Part shown: positions 44,226-55,134 of the stretch, piece by piece | Numbering within the stretch: the first letter of the stretch is position 1 | Layout: every line of letters starts with the position of its first letter | NCBI GenBank assembly: GCA_029168955.1 | Contig: JAPDOI010000185.1 | Coordinates: forward strand, 310,001-374,000 | Length of the DNA stretch: 64,000 nucleotides | Reading direction: 5' to 3' | Source of the DNA: Aplectana chamaeleonis | Taxonomy: Eukaryota; Nematoda; Chromadorea; Rhabditida; Cosmocercidae | Translations under genes and position numbers: made by a program | Notes under the pieces: model-generated | What the model was told of the DNA's origin: nothing | What the model saw: only the letters and a program-made list of their open reading frames with translations | Database searches by the model: none

Positions 44226-45150
44226 CTTAAGGACGTTTGCAGCTCACGGAGCTTGACCTTTTGGCTCCTGGCAATGCGCCAGCAATGTGTAACGGTAGTC
44301 GTTGCAGGACCACAGCCGCGCGTCGGCAACGCACCTTCAGCCTTCACAGTGCAATTCTTCACATCACTGGATCAATTTTCATCCAGAAGGAAATAGAAAC
44401 GCTTTTCTTTGCTACACGATTCATCACTGACATCTATGGCCCCTCAAAAAAATTATATTATAAAGGTCAAAACTGGTCCTTTAACTGAAGCGAAGCTATT
44501 GTGGAATTTTCGCTCACAATTGACTGAAGCCATAAGCTTCATTACTTTGAAATACAAGCTCAATGTTCAATCCTCGACAGTTGAAGCATAAAGCTAGAAA
44601 ACTGTCCTAAAAATCCAATTCTTAGAAATAGTCGAAGAATTGTGCCGAGATACATTAACGAGCTATCCACCGCACATACAGGTTAGCTTCCTCGGATGAG
44701 CCCGGGCGGATCAAGCAGCGGAGCGGTCGTTCATCGCAAAATACAACAGTGATAAGGGGATTTTAACGTGATAAGCTCGAAAAGCCTTGCTTCGACTGGC
44801 TCAAAATGAGCGAGAAAAGCTTTAAGTGATCATATGTTTTCATTTTTCTACTGTGGTAATAATTGTGTACTCTCTGGAGCCCCGAATCTCATGGAAATCA
44901 ACGGGAAGAAAGTTGAGCGCCTTTCAGGTTCAGAACAGCAATGCTAGGCTTAAAGCCGACAAGCAGCTGTGGTCGCGCAACGACACAAGACGTTGAACCC
45001 AGGGGAAAAACATTTTGTCCCCGAAACTACCGTACCCACAATCGTGTCAGGACCCATTTAAAACCGCGGCGCGTCCGCACTGGCTGGCGCTTTGCCAACC
45101 TTCTCCGGCCAGCACCGAGAGAAGGTTGGCAAAGCCGATAACACAAAGGA
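44226..45150 (+). repeat. dispersed repeat, copy 1 (interrupted)
   Basis: 44240-44315 (GAGCTTGACCTTTTGGCTCC, GTAGTCGTTGC) and 44975-45110 (ACAAGACGTTGAACC, CCCCGAAACTACCGTACCC, GGCTGGCGCTTTGCCAA) match one continuous stretch in reverse at 54790-54590. About 650 bp therefore appear inserted at the GTCGTTGC point. Confidence 0.6.
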
Positions 45151-45568
45151 TTAGCGGCAAGGATCAATGGGGAGGCGGACTCGAAAGTTTCTTCTTTGTC
45201 CAGCGTTTTTGAAGTTTTTTTATCAGAATTTCCGTCAAACTGCATGACAAAAGTCCCTTTTTGAACATCTGCTTTTATATATTGTGATTCAGAGTTTTTG
45301 AAAGTTTTTTTTCTCGGTTTTCTTAACATCGAATGAAGTTCATTTTTCTTTCCGCTATTTTTGGTATAATATGATGTAAATCTTTTAATATGAAGCTTTT
45401 GCCATCGAGGATCATTTTGAAAACCGTTAAAAGCTCCGTGAATGCAGTTTGCATTTTCACATTAGATTAAGGGTTACGGAAGCCCTCCTAGACGGAAAAC
45501 TATTTCATAGAGCATTAATTCAGATTTACATTGCTATTCATCTGCCCTTTTTATTAATGACTGGCTAC

Positions 45569-46971
45569 TATACTTCGGACCGAATTATATTATTCGAAAA
45601 TTATTCGAATGATTTTTCGAATTTCGAATCATTCAAAATTCGAAAATTTTCGTTTTCGAATAATATTCGAAATTCGAATATTTCAAAAACAGGCTCTCGA
45701 ATAATATTCGAAATTCGAATATTTCAAAAACCGGCTCTCGAATATTATTCGAAATTCGAATATTTCAAAAACAGGCTCTCGAATAATATTCGAAATTCGA
45801 ATATTTCAAAAACAGGCTCTCGAATAATATTCGAAATTCGAATACTTGTGTATGGATTTATTCGAATTATTCGTCATTTCGAATAAATTGAGCGGACAAC
45901 AATTCGTGGCTCAACCACATCCATTGAGAAGTGGTCTTCTGAGGAGAGTACGGATTCGTATACATCTGTACGAGTCTAATTAGGGAGGCCGTCATTAGCG
46001 TGGTTCGCACCTTCGTTCACACCTAATTATCTGCGCTCGCACCTCCATCGTTAATGAGGCCAGCAAAGCTCGTGCAGAAGAATCCTGGCGCTCAACCAAG
46101 GCCCCAATATTGATTGTTCAAATAGCGGATCAAGTGTTAACCCACTCGAGATTTCATAAAGGAAGTTGAAAGATTGTTTTTTTATCAGCTGCTGTAATTG
46201 CAAAGTGGCGCAATATATGAGCAGGCAGTGTAAAGGGAAAGCATTGAAGAAAATACAGATTTGTAAATTGATGACAACAATGATTTGTAGAAAATAAAAA
46301 TTCTATATTGGTGATTGAAATATGATATGTGACTGTAATGATAAAGTGCTTCAAAATGTAAACAAGCAGAAAAGTGTGCAAGGTCGTTTTTCGGGAGGGA
46401 TCGGTTCGGCTTTAGTGGTGTTTTTTTCTCTCATTTATCGGCCATTTTTTTCTGTGTTTGTGTGTTTTCTTATTGCTTGCTTTGTATTTGTGATTTTTTT
46501 TCGCGCACTTGCCTTATGTAAATGTAATGAACATAAACACATAAACATAAGGTAAACAATGAACTTATAAAAACGCGTAGATGCAACGATCTCGACTAAT
46601 TGTCGCACTTTTGATTTTGTGCAATGCACTAGTTGTTTGTTTTAACAATAGTGGCTCAAGACCAATAAAAATACTGTTTTTCTGTTAGCTTTTCTTTTCT
46701 TGGCGGGTGCTTGCTGATCCACTTCCTTATTTGTTCAGTCGTTGTGTATGACAAGTCGAATGTTATTTGGAAACCCCGAGAATCTGTCAAAAAATTGCAA
46801 TTTATCCGAAAATTCGAAAAAAAATATTCGAAATTCAAAAAATCGGATTTTCGAATATATTCGAAAATTTGAAATTCAAAAATCTGGATTTTCGAATATA
46901 TTCGAAAATTCGAATTTTTCGTTTTCGAATAATATTCGAAATTCGAAAATTTTGACCTATGCCCAAGTATA
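45569..46971. mobile_element. 1.4-kb element with 8-bp duplications and TATACTT ends
   Basis: A perfect 8-bp duplication CTGGCTAC flanks it (45561-45568 and 46972-46979). The tips TATACTTCGG and CCCAAGTATA are inverted. Both subtermini are packed with TTCGAA/ATTCGAAT palindromic units. An 8-bp duplication suggests a hAT-group transposase. No coding capacity. Confidence 0.75.
45658..45845. repeat. 41-bp tandem repeat of nested palindromes
   Basis: Between four and five units of ATAATATTCGAAATTCGAAT plus ATTTCAAAAACAGGCTCTCGA. Each unit contains ATTCGAAAT/ATTCGAAT palindromes. It lies just inside the left end of the element at 45569. Confidence 0.92.
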
Positions 46972-47144
46972 CTGGCTACCCTGATTTCGGCTGTATAGCC
47001 TTTTCTAGATATGCGGGTTTTAGAGCACCTCTTTTGATAACTACCACGAACGTCTGACTATCGTTCGTTATTTTGAACGAAGACGAGAAGAAAGAGGAAG
47101 GACTCCTGATCAAAGTACTCCACGTGACGTATGGCCCCTCTCCC

Positions 47145-47206
47145 CCATTTTTATCCAGTCGAAGTAGGTGATATCCATTTTTATCCAGTCGAAGTAGGTG
47201 ATATCG
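47145..47206. repeat. 30-bp tandem duplication
   Basis: CCATTTTTATCCAGTCGAAG and the following TAGGTGATAT occur twice head to tail. Confidence 0.9.
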
Positions 47207-47379
47207 AGTTACTAAGAGCCGGGCACAAAATAATCGAAAGGAGAGCCGGCTGGCAATTATCGATTAGGCAATGATTCATACTCAGGCACCGTTTCGGTTT
47301 GAGCGCCGTCAGAACGAGGTTGGACCGTTGAACCGCTCTGGCTCGAAACGAAAAAAGGGGCGGGGTCAACCCGAAACGT

Positions 47380-47770
47380 GGCTCGTTCGTTTCGGGAATG
47401 ACATCGGTCCACCTCTTAGAGCCGGGATTGCAGTCTCGACGATTTCGTAACTACTCCGTGGATCGTATGTCGGTCCACCTGTCATAGCCGGGACTGCAGT
47501 CTCGATGATGACGTCATTACCTCGTGGATCGCGCATCGGTCCACCTTTCATAGCAGGGATTCTAATGAGATGATGACGTCATCATTTTGTTACCATCGAT
47601 TCCAAGTCCTATACCCTTCATAGCTGTTATCGCGATGACGTCATCCTTGATTTTAGTAGCATGATGGCTATATGGCTTTGCCACAATGCTCGAAAAATCA
47701 AGGATGACGTCGTCGCGGTGACCGCTATGGGTGTAGGGCGTAGAATCGATGCTAACAAGATGCTGGCGTC
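47380..47770. repeat. 66-bp repeats and foldback rich in TGACGTCA
   Basis: Units with GGTCCACCT...ATAGC.GGGA and CTCGATGATGACGTCAT are repeated 2-3 times, then fold back (ATGACGTCATCCTTGATTTT against AAAATCAAGGATGACGTCGT). Three perfect TGACGTCA palindromes and two near-matches lie within about 250 bp. Minus-strand open frames of 22-residue repeats result from the period. Confidence 0.75.
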
Positions 47771-49089
47771 ATCATCCCGGTTGTGACCGTGGGAATCCTA
47801 CACTTCAACTAATATTTGAATTTAATAACACTCAAGAAAAAGTTTTTCAGTGATTCCTTTAAACTGATTCATGGTTCAGAGCTTTTGTTCATTCTTGCCC
47901 TGTTCTGCTTCTCATATGGTAGTTTTCGGAGCTAAACTCCGGTCCGCAATGGCGGATTACGACTCTTGCATCATGCAACACGATGTTAATCGTGCTGGAA
48001 GAAGGGTGAATTGTAGATTAATTAGTGCGAAATTGGTGCAGTTCTCTGCGTTTTCACCGTAGTGGTAGATCTCATATAACATCAAATAGCGCAAAAGAGC
48101 ATATTTTTTACCGAAAAAAGCGAAGAGCTCAATATTTCCTCGGTTTCCCATTATGCTTCTTTTCTCATCTTAAAAAGGACAAAAATTGACTAACACACTT
48201 TCTCGAGTATTAAGCTTTCATTCGTATTTTTAACAATGTTCACATCCACGCCGCTTCGCGGCGTACTTGTAGGCGTGTATAATGACGCATAAAATAATCG
48301 AATCATTGCCAAATGAGAACTTAGTTATTAGCGTTTCTCGAAACCCAGTCTGGTCTCTAACACTTCCCCCAGCGCGTGGCGCACTCCTAGTTGGGTCCCA
48401 AACACTTTTCTTTTCTCGGCGCTTGGCGCACTCGCAGTTGTATCCTTCACGTCTAAACATGTTGATGGTCCTGATATCGCATCCACGAAAATGCCTTCAA
48501 CGTGAAATTCCCGCAGGCGAGCCCCTTTTCTCCTCGCCTCGCCTCATTCGAGTCCCCGCACTCAATTTCTATCCTCGGATCAGCCTCAACGCCCAAAATT
48601 ACCTCGGGTCGCCCTCTACGAATAGCTGAGATGTCGTCGTATCGCTGAAAACACAGAATAACCAATTTATTGCAGCTTCTTCGGAAAAATGAGTGATACC
48701 ACAAACAGATTACCGTATTATAAGACGAGTCCGCAACCGCACCATGTCCTTTTAACATAGCGGTAAACTATATGTACGTTTGCAGTTTAAACTAGGTTCT
48801 CTAACGATGAATGTTTTGTGTTTTTAATGGGCATGAATGTTTTGTAAAATATATATATCTTGATGCTTTCCTTCTCTTTCTATTCATAGAAGCTTTTTTT
48901 CTGCCTCAACTTTGCTAATTTTCAAAGCTAAAATTCTGCCCCCTAGTATCAGATTGGCCCCTCCACTGAGGTGATTCTGCTAGCTTGCTACCCATATGCC
49001 TGACATACTTCGACTTCTTCACCCTCGAATCCACAGGAATACGGGCAGTAGGCTGGCGGAATTACTTGAATAGCAGTAGAGGGCAATCT
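47771..49089. other. unassigned intronic DNA
   Basis: No family match. Short frames at 48282-48629 and on the minus strand have no supporting features. Confidence 0.4.
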
Positions 49090-50781
49090 GGGGCCGTATT
49101 CATCAATGATTTACCCGCGAGGTAAGTGTAAAGTCCTTCGAATTTGGCAATTACCCGGTATTCACACGCTTACTTACTCGCGACTTTCGAGTAAAAATCC
49201 AGGTAAAATTTACCCGACGTATGGAGCCTGGTAAATTTTATTCCCAGCCCGCTACAGCTGCACTCACCGCGGAAACAGCAATGGAACGCATTATTTTCAT
49301 CGATAATTAAAACTACTCGTTTCATTATAGGTTATTTTGACTTTTTTATGATTAATTCAATATTTCTTTCCACAAACAGAAAGTTATAAATGTTTTTTCA
49401 TGCAAGTTCTCCTTGGATTTTGTTGTCTGTCGTGAAAAAGCGGGAGACTTTCCTTGGTTCTGTCCACTAGATTTCTTTACCAAATTTTGAATGCATAGGA
49501 AATGCAACTAAAGATTTTCTTTTCGGCTTTATACTCCTCGTGCCATTGTTCACCGAACTCTTACTGAGTTAGGTTATATTGTGCTGAATCGAAAGTAATA
49601 GTTTGAGAAAACAATATCCTTGGCCCGATTGAATTTCTCAGGTCATATGTTAATAGTGTAGCTGCCGAGAACGCTGTCGTTCCTTTATCTAATACTTTTG
49701 ACGCTCCTTCTAGAAAATGATAACCTGTGATCCTAACGCTCGAATTCAATTTATGGCTTAAGTACTCAACATTTTCGCATTTCGAACTTTTTTTCTGTGC
49801 AATGAGTTTGGACCTCAAATCTCACAGTACATTTGTACAGGTAATATTCTCATCCACCATAGATAATTTGAGAATAGTCAACTTTCTGCCACCAATTTCT
49901 GCTTTTTCTTCGAATTTTGAAAGAAAAATACTTGACAATTCGCAATGAAGTGATTTTTAGAAGAAAACTTCCAGCAGTATACGACAGAGGGAGAGCCGCC
50001 TTTCTAATGCCAAAATTTATTGTGCCGAATAAATAATGGGTTTGAGTTTTTTCTCCACAATTAAATAAGCACGAGGCAATACATGTAGAAGAATCCTTTG
50101 GCTTTTTTCGTCGATTTGTATTACGCACGAAAGGGCATATTTATCGTTGGCCGATCGGTGAACATTTGCAAAAAAAATTTACCAAATTTTCCCCTGAAAC
50201 TCGTGACACACCAATAGTAGCTGAGAGCTCAAAAAAATCTTAGATAGGAACAAATTGGCGCTTTTAAACGGTGTATCAAATTTGGTTGAAAAACTGGACC
50301 GAGAAAGACGAAGATGAGTAGTGGGTAGCTTTATCTACAACCTAATACTCCTAGAGGAAAAATTCCATCATAGAGTAATCCTCCACTAGAGTAGGACAGC
50401 GATAAGAAAAAAAAATTGACGAGTGCCTTTGGGAGAATCTCGCTAGAAGAAATTGAATAGTCAGTAATGTTAAATGATGCTATTTTCTATATAGGCGGGG
50501 CCCCCTATGATGTACTTCAAAGTTTTCATTAATCATCAAACCAATGCACTTCTCTTTAGCCCCTTTGAATAAAAAAAAAGTATGAATCGGCGAAAGAATT
50601 TCAAATTAACGACGCCTATTCAGTGTTTCGGTAAGTGCACAATAAACACATTTTGCGCGGGATCTTACCCGGGTAAGTAAGTGTGTGATGAATACCGTTT
50701 CGCAGTGAGTAAGTTATCGGCTCCGGGTAAGGTAAATGTAAAGTGAGATTTACCCGGCATTTCAATGATGAATACGGCCCC
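49090..50781. mobile_element. 1.7-kb element with GGGGCCGTATTCATCA ends
   Basis: The left end GGGGCCGTATTCATCAATGA and the right end (reverse complement GGGGCCGTATTCATCATTGA) are inverted. Subterminal regions hold inverted ATTTACCCG and CTTACTTAC/GTAAGTAAG motifs over about 130 bp. Similar tips occur in PIF/Harbinger-related transposons. The target duplication is ambiguous. No transposase frame. Confidence 0.75.
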
Positions 50782-51377
50782 TGGTACACGCTGTGCGGCC
50801 GCGCAGCGACAGCTTCAACTCAGTACCGCCCGGCTTAGTCATCGCAGGCTTGACGGCACGGTGCCGGGCTGGCAATCAGAAAGGCGTTGAAGGAAAGAAA
50901 TTTATCTGGAGACGAAAGAAGTGAATTGATAGCACCAAAACGGAGCAAAGGGCCTAAAATCGAAAAAGATAGAAATTATTTAGCATATAGCAATGCGTCC
51001 CCAGCTAACTTTTTTTTTTCATTTTTTTCTCGGAAATACAGCAGAATATAAGCGCAAAAAAGGCCGGAAAGCAGAAAACAGACGGCGAAATTTGCTTCAC
51101 ATCCCTGGTATCGTTGATCTTTGGATGTGGGGAAACCAACTGAGAGCGCGCGTATCGTGCGTGCAGGGTGGCCCCGTTACGGGCTAAATACGATAGATAT
51201 CGCTCGCCGCTAATTTTCCGATGATTAACATTCTCCATTTTTTTTCGGTAAATATGGTAAAAACGGTAAATTCGGTTAAAGTCTCTAGATCTCGGTTTTT
51301 CTACATACTTAATGCGAGCAAAAGAATCTTGAAAAAACCGTCATGCATGGAAGAGCGTAGTATCACATATGTACACT
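50782..51377. other. unassigned DNA with one solitary hAT-like end
   Basis: CAAATTTGCTTCACATCCCTGG-like sequence around 51088-51109 resembles the right tip of the hAT-type family, next to GCAGAAAACAGACGG. I found no partner left tip. Confidence 0.4.
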
Positions 51378-51515
51378 CGGCATGAATCCTAGTGATACTT
51401 TGCGTTCCCTACTGAAAGTTGGTGTAAACTCGGTGCCATATGCTACCAAATAGGTGCACCGAATTTGCCCCAACCTTCAATAGGGAACGCTCAAGTATCA
51501 CTGAGATCCATGCCG
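51378..51515. mobile_element. foldback MITE, 138 bp
   Basis: Arms of about 60 bp: CGGCATGAATCCTAGTGATA and GCGTTCCCTACTGAAAGTTG on the left have imperfect reverse complements on the right. Confidence 0.8.
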
Positions 51516-52438
51516 ACAAACCTCTTAGTCACTGACTCCTAACAACGGAATGTCAATTTAATACAAGAAACGAAGTCCCGAAATGCTCGATTCCCAATAG
51601 TCCTTCGGTTTTTGAGAGGGGGATCGCGGTGAAAGGTTTTAAGGTCGCAGGATAGAGGACCGTTTTGATCAATCTTCTTGACAACAGTATTGGGAAAATC
51701 AGCAAGAATTTGGTGAGAAAAATATGAAAAGTCTCATTTTTGAGAATGACACATGGAGCTCACAGCTATTTCAAAACACGGTCTCTCTTTTCCACCCAAT
51801 ACCTACCATTTGGAGTGCAAGTAGCATTCACGAAAACTTGCCATTTGGTCGTGGAGTACCAGTTTAGAAAGGTGTAATGCCAGAATTAACAGGACGTTTT
51901 TATTTGTTTAGACACTTTCGCAGCAATCTTCTCCAAATTTTCGCAACACTAAGGATCCAAGCTTTCCTTCAGAAAAAACTCAGAAATTTTTCTTATCGCG
52001 GCCCTGCCGGATTTATACTCACCAAACGGATCCGATTTTTTACTTTCAGCGGGAAATCAAAAAGAGATAAAGATCGGCCGCCCTAATGTAACTCACTGAC
52101 TAACGGTAGAGAAAGAAATGAGTGAATAATCCTTTATGAAGGATCTGAGTACATTTCGTATTGCACGAGACAAGAGAAGCCAATGACAGCTACATCTGTT
52201 CAAAACGTGTTGGCAACCAGGGGTGTGCGGAAATTTCTGTTTTCTGATTTCTGTTTTCTGGCCGTTTTGGCCTTTCTGTTTTCTGATTTCTGTTTTCTGA
52301 AAAATCTGCGAAAAACAGAAAAAAAATCAGAAAAAATCAACGAAATCCGGATCTGTGGAACAGCGCAGCTTATATAGTCCTTTACGAGGTACTACTTGTG
52401 AGAATTGATCTGTCACGAAGTCTCATGTTTGTTCCGAA

Positions 52439-52607
52439 ATGTTTATTACAAGAGTGTGAAAAATGAGGCTCCAAAAGTTTCAATTTATTTAATTATTGAA
52501 TTTCAGGTCTGACGAAGGTGTTAAGCACCGAAAGCTAGCCGACGAGTTTTTTTCGCATTCGTTTGAAACTTTTGGAGCCTCATTTTTCACACTATTGTAA
52601 TAAACAT
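52439..52607. mobile_element. MITE inside hAT-type element C
   Basis: 45-bp almost perfect inverted ends (ATGTTTATTACAAGAGTGTG... and ...CACACTATTGTAATAAACAT). The centre has TCTGACGAAGGTGTTAAGCA. Confidence 0.88.
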
Positions 52608-52842
52608 TTAGGTACTACTTGTGTTCAATGGTGCGATTGCTGCTAAAGGTAGGGCTTGCCATAAGAAACGGTTGTTATGGTATCCTCATGAGAAGGTAGA
52701 CATGATCATCACAAAAGTAAAAATAGGTGAAAACTCAGAGGGAAAACGCTCAGGAACAAAATATGGCTGGTTGTTACCTTACCCACAATTAACTTAATTT
52801 CTATGTATGTTTGTTTTGCCGTCTTCCGCCTTTCTGTTACAC

Positions 52843-52991
52843 CCTATTCATACATTTGCGAGGCGGCAAATGCCGCGGATAATCACTAGAAAATGAGAAA
52901 TCAGATGCTCGGTAACGGTATCAAACATCTGATTTCTAATTTTTCTACTGATATTGCGCGGCATTTGCCGCTTCCGGAAAGCATGAATAGG
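52843..52991. mobile_element. MITE inside hAT-type element C
   Basis: Inverted arms of about 70 bp beginning CCTATTCATAC and ending GCATGAATA GG, with inner GGCGGCAAATGCCGCG and a terminal hairpin GAAATCAGATG...CATCTGATTTC. Confidence 0.85.
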
Positions 52992-53200
52992 TTGCTAAAC
53001 GAAATCCAGCACCCCTGTGAATCTTGTTTGTTGGGCCCTGCGACCACCCACCAAATAGCTGTTGCAAGCTGTTTTTGTGCGTTTCTCCTGCAACTTTTCC
53101 TTTTTCTCACTTTTTTGATGGCGAAACCTGCATTCTAATGAAGAGAACTCAGCAACTGATTTTATCGCGAACCCTGTTCACCTACTCAGTACTTCGGCAT

Positions 53201-53379
53201 AGTAGGGGTTGCATCCCAGGGCAAAGATCGAGTGCAAACCTTCGCTGTCAACAGCGGCTGCTGCTGACAGCGGTATATGATTCCAACAATTGCTGGGGTT
53301 AAACCCCTCGATATCAATAACAACTGCTGCTGTTAGCTGTCAGCTGCAGCTGCTGACTACGAGGGATGCAACCCCTACT
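53201..53379. mobile_element. MITE inside hAT-type element C
   Basis: 17-bp inverted ends AGTAGGGGTTGCATCCC and GGGATGCAACCCCTACT. The centre is rich in CAGCTGCTGC-type repeats. Target duplication not clear. Confidence 0.8.
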
Positions 53380-53574
53380 GTGCTGACGTACTGGCGTTCT
53401 CTGGGAAATTCACCCGATCAATAGACAATAAATAGCCAAGAAATGCCTGCTTTCTGCGTGATAGCCGGAAAATGGTCGGGAAGTTGCTGGAGTGCCGCGT
53501 AATAGCCTAGAAATGACCGCCAAAAAATGTTCGCCCCCGAATTGGACGCCAAATAATGCTCTCCAAGGGATGTA

Positions 53575-53807
53575 CAGTTCAACTCCGCATTGCCGTTCAA
53601 TCCGCAAACTGCATGTTGATTCCGAAAGGGCGCTGCGGGGCGGTTTCAAGTATCTCAGACAGGGGTGGGGGATCACCTGGGCACCAAAGGCGAAAACCGC
53701 CCGAGCAACCCTACATTTCTGTCTGGGGATACTCGCAACCGCGCCGCAGCACGCTTCCGCAGTCAGCTTGCACTTTCCGGACTGAACGGCAAAACGGAGT
53801 TGGACTG
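53575..53807. mobile_element. TA-flanked MITE (CAGTTCAACTCCGC family), copy 2
   Basis: 233 bp between TA dinucleotides, with the same tips as copy 1 at 32644-32894 and the same arm order (GCCGTTCAATCCGCAAA, CTGCGGGGCGG, GGGGGATCACC). It is less symmetrical and probably older. Confidence 0.88.
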
Positions 53808-54399
53808 TACACCACGCATTCCTGAGGCATGATTTGGATGTCAACACCGCTGTCGGTTCCAATCCACCCAAGTTGGCGGTACTTGGACCCCGCCTAGCAT
53901 CAGGAGGCCCGCCGAGCTGCAGGAGGCCAAGACGGCTGCTCGGCGAGCCGGGAAACGCCGCGTCGCGTGTTGGAACCACAACATGATCTTGGCCGCCTAA
54001 TAATCCAGAAACAATCAAGGAATACTCGAGAAATAGCACATCAAGAACCGCTTTGGAGCCTAGTGGGCTATTTCTCTGCTAAAACTCTCAAAGAGACCTG
54101 TCATTGACGTGCCATCGCTAATATCAATGTCTTATTAGTTAATTGTCCAGTCTCGTAGATATTGTATTACAGGTATAGCAAAGATGGTCAGAATCACACT
54201 CTCCTTCCTCTTGAAAAAAAGTCAGAATGCAATGAGTATTTTTTCTGAAAATTTTCTGTTTTCTGATTTCTGTTTTCTGTTTTCTGGCCGTTTTGGCCTT
54301 TCTGTTTTCTGATTTCTGTTTTCTGACAAACTCGATTTTCTGTTTTCTGAAATTTTTTGAAATTTTTCCGCACACCCCTGTTGGCAACCCTTCCCAAAT

Positions 54400-54800
54400 T
54401 TCGCAATGTTTCGTTTTGCTGTCGGTCCAATCGAGCTGATTGATCAGTACGGCGCCAACCCCCGACGTCTCCCGTTTCTCTCGTGGAAACCGGGAAGGCG
54501 GAGCTTTGCCGAAACGTCTCTCGTTCGCCCCGACTTGGCAGAAAAAAGCGGTTCGGCCATCGGTCGAATCGAACTGGTGCCTGAGTACACTGGCCGGAGA
54601 AGTTTGGCAAAGCGCCAGCCAGCGCCGTCGCGCCACACGAGCGTCTCGGTTTTTGGTGGGTCCTGACACGATTGTGGGTACGGTAGTTTCGGGGACAAAA
54701 ATTTTTTCCCCCGGATTCAACGTCTTGTCGCAACGACTACCGTAGTCCACTCCTGGCGCATCGCCAGGAGCCAAAAGGTCAAGCTCCGTAAGCTATATAA
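54400..54800 (-). repeat. dispersed repeat, copy 2
   Basis: Reverse-oriented, uninterrupted counterpart of the repeat at 44226-45150. Its minus-strand frame (MAPGDAPGVDYGSRCDKTLN...) is open for about 200 codons but runs into TCTGTTTTC-type hAT subterminal repeats, so I do not treat it as a gene. Confidence 0.6.
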
Positions 54801-54833
54801 AACGTTAGGACGAAACAAGCTTCATAAAGAAAC

Positions 54834-54959
54834 CTTTCTCTCTTCCATCTCCTGCAATTCCCATTCCTCTCGAACTTTCTTCGCTTCATAATTCGCCGGC
54901 AGCTTCTTTTTTCTGTCTTCCTCCACAACTTGCTCATGGTTTGCTTTTCGTGACTGCTG
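54834..54959 (-). CDS. syf-2: syf-2 exon 2
   Basis: 42 codons: QQSRKANHEQVVEEDRKKKL then PANYEAKKVREEWELQEMEE, RK. Human SYF2 has EARKLNHQEVVEEDKRLKLP and ANWEAKKARLEWELKEEEKK. Acceptor CTTCTTAAG, donor AAG/GTTTCT, both phase 0. Confidence 0.95.
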
Positions 54960-55022
54960 CTTAAGAAGTATACAAAATATAGTAAAGCAAATACTTATAA
55001 GGATTAAAACTTTGAAACTGAC

Positions 55023-55112
55023 CCTTAGCTGATGCAACTTTCGAAAACGTTCGTTGAAGTTTATTGAAGGTTTTGATGAAGATGGTTTGTCAGCAGCTGC
55101 TGCATCCCCCAT
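55023..55112 (-). CDS. syf-2: syf-2 exon 1: SYF2 pre-mRNA splicing factor
   Basis: SYF2 (p29, GCIP-interacting protein) is a nuclear protein of the NineTeen/XAB2-associated spliceosome. The seven exons found here (90, 126, 121, 91, 102, 136 and 30 bp) total 696 nt, giving 231 aa plus stop, against 243 in human. All junction phases agree. Exon 1 encodes MGDAAAADKPSSSKPSINFN then ERFRKLHQLR. The start was chosen because it is the first ATG after a trans-splice-like acceptor, and the next 30 codons run cleanly into a 63-bp intron. The protein is basic, with a coiled-coil-prone middle. Nothing in the coding sequence looks broken, so the gene is probably functional despite its 22.5-kb intron 2. 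Confidence 0.95.
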
Positions 55113-55127
55113 AATTTGAAGAAATTT

Positions 55128-55134
55128 CTGAAAA
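55128..55134 (-). promoter_or_regulatory. syf-2: probable spliced-leader acceptor of syf-2
   Basis: TTTTCAG on the minus strand, 15 nt before the ATG. It fits the nematode trans-splice consensus UUUUCAG, with a short untranslated leader. No upstream coding exon pairs with it. Confidence 0.65.

Larger units (their letters stand above)
52218..54380. mobile_element. hAT-type element C (2.2 kb)
   Basis: Tips CAGGGGTGTGCGGAAAT and TTTCCGCACACCCCTG, perfect 8-bp duplication TTGGCAAC (52210-52217 and 54381-54388). Subtermini consist of tandem TCTGTTTTCTGATT-type units and GGCCGTTTTGGCC. Four separate MITEs lie inside. No transposase. Confidence 0.9.
32376..54833 (-). other. syf-2: syf-2 intron 2, about 22.5 kb
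   Basis: It joins exon 2 (phase 0, AAG/GTTTCT) to exon 3. It holds at least four large DNA-transposon-like elements, an RTE, a P LINE and a dozen MITEs or repeats. The other syf-2 introns are 61-1710 bp. All recognisable syf-2 coding sequence is accounted for outside it. Confidence 0.88.

Noticed and set aside
45658..45845. Regular 41-bp repeats as a CRISPR array
   Set aside because: No variable spacers. The repeats are tandem palindromes inside a transposon end.
53410..54039. 209-codon minus-strand frame
   Set aside because: It crosses a MITE (53575-53807) and matches nothing known. Open by composition.
54139..54774. 211-codon minus-strand frame (MAPGDAPGVDYGSRCDK...)
   Set aside because: It passes from a dispersed repeat into hAT-type subterminal TCTGTTTTC repeats. 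A low-complexity Lys/Glu tail results.
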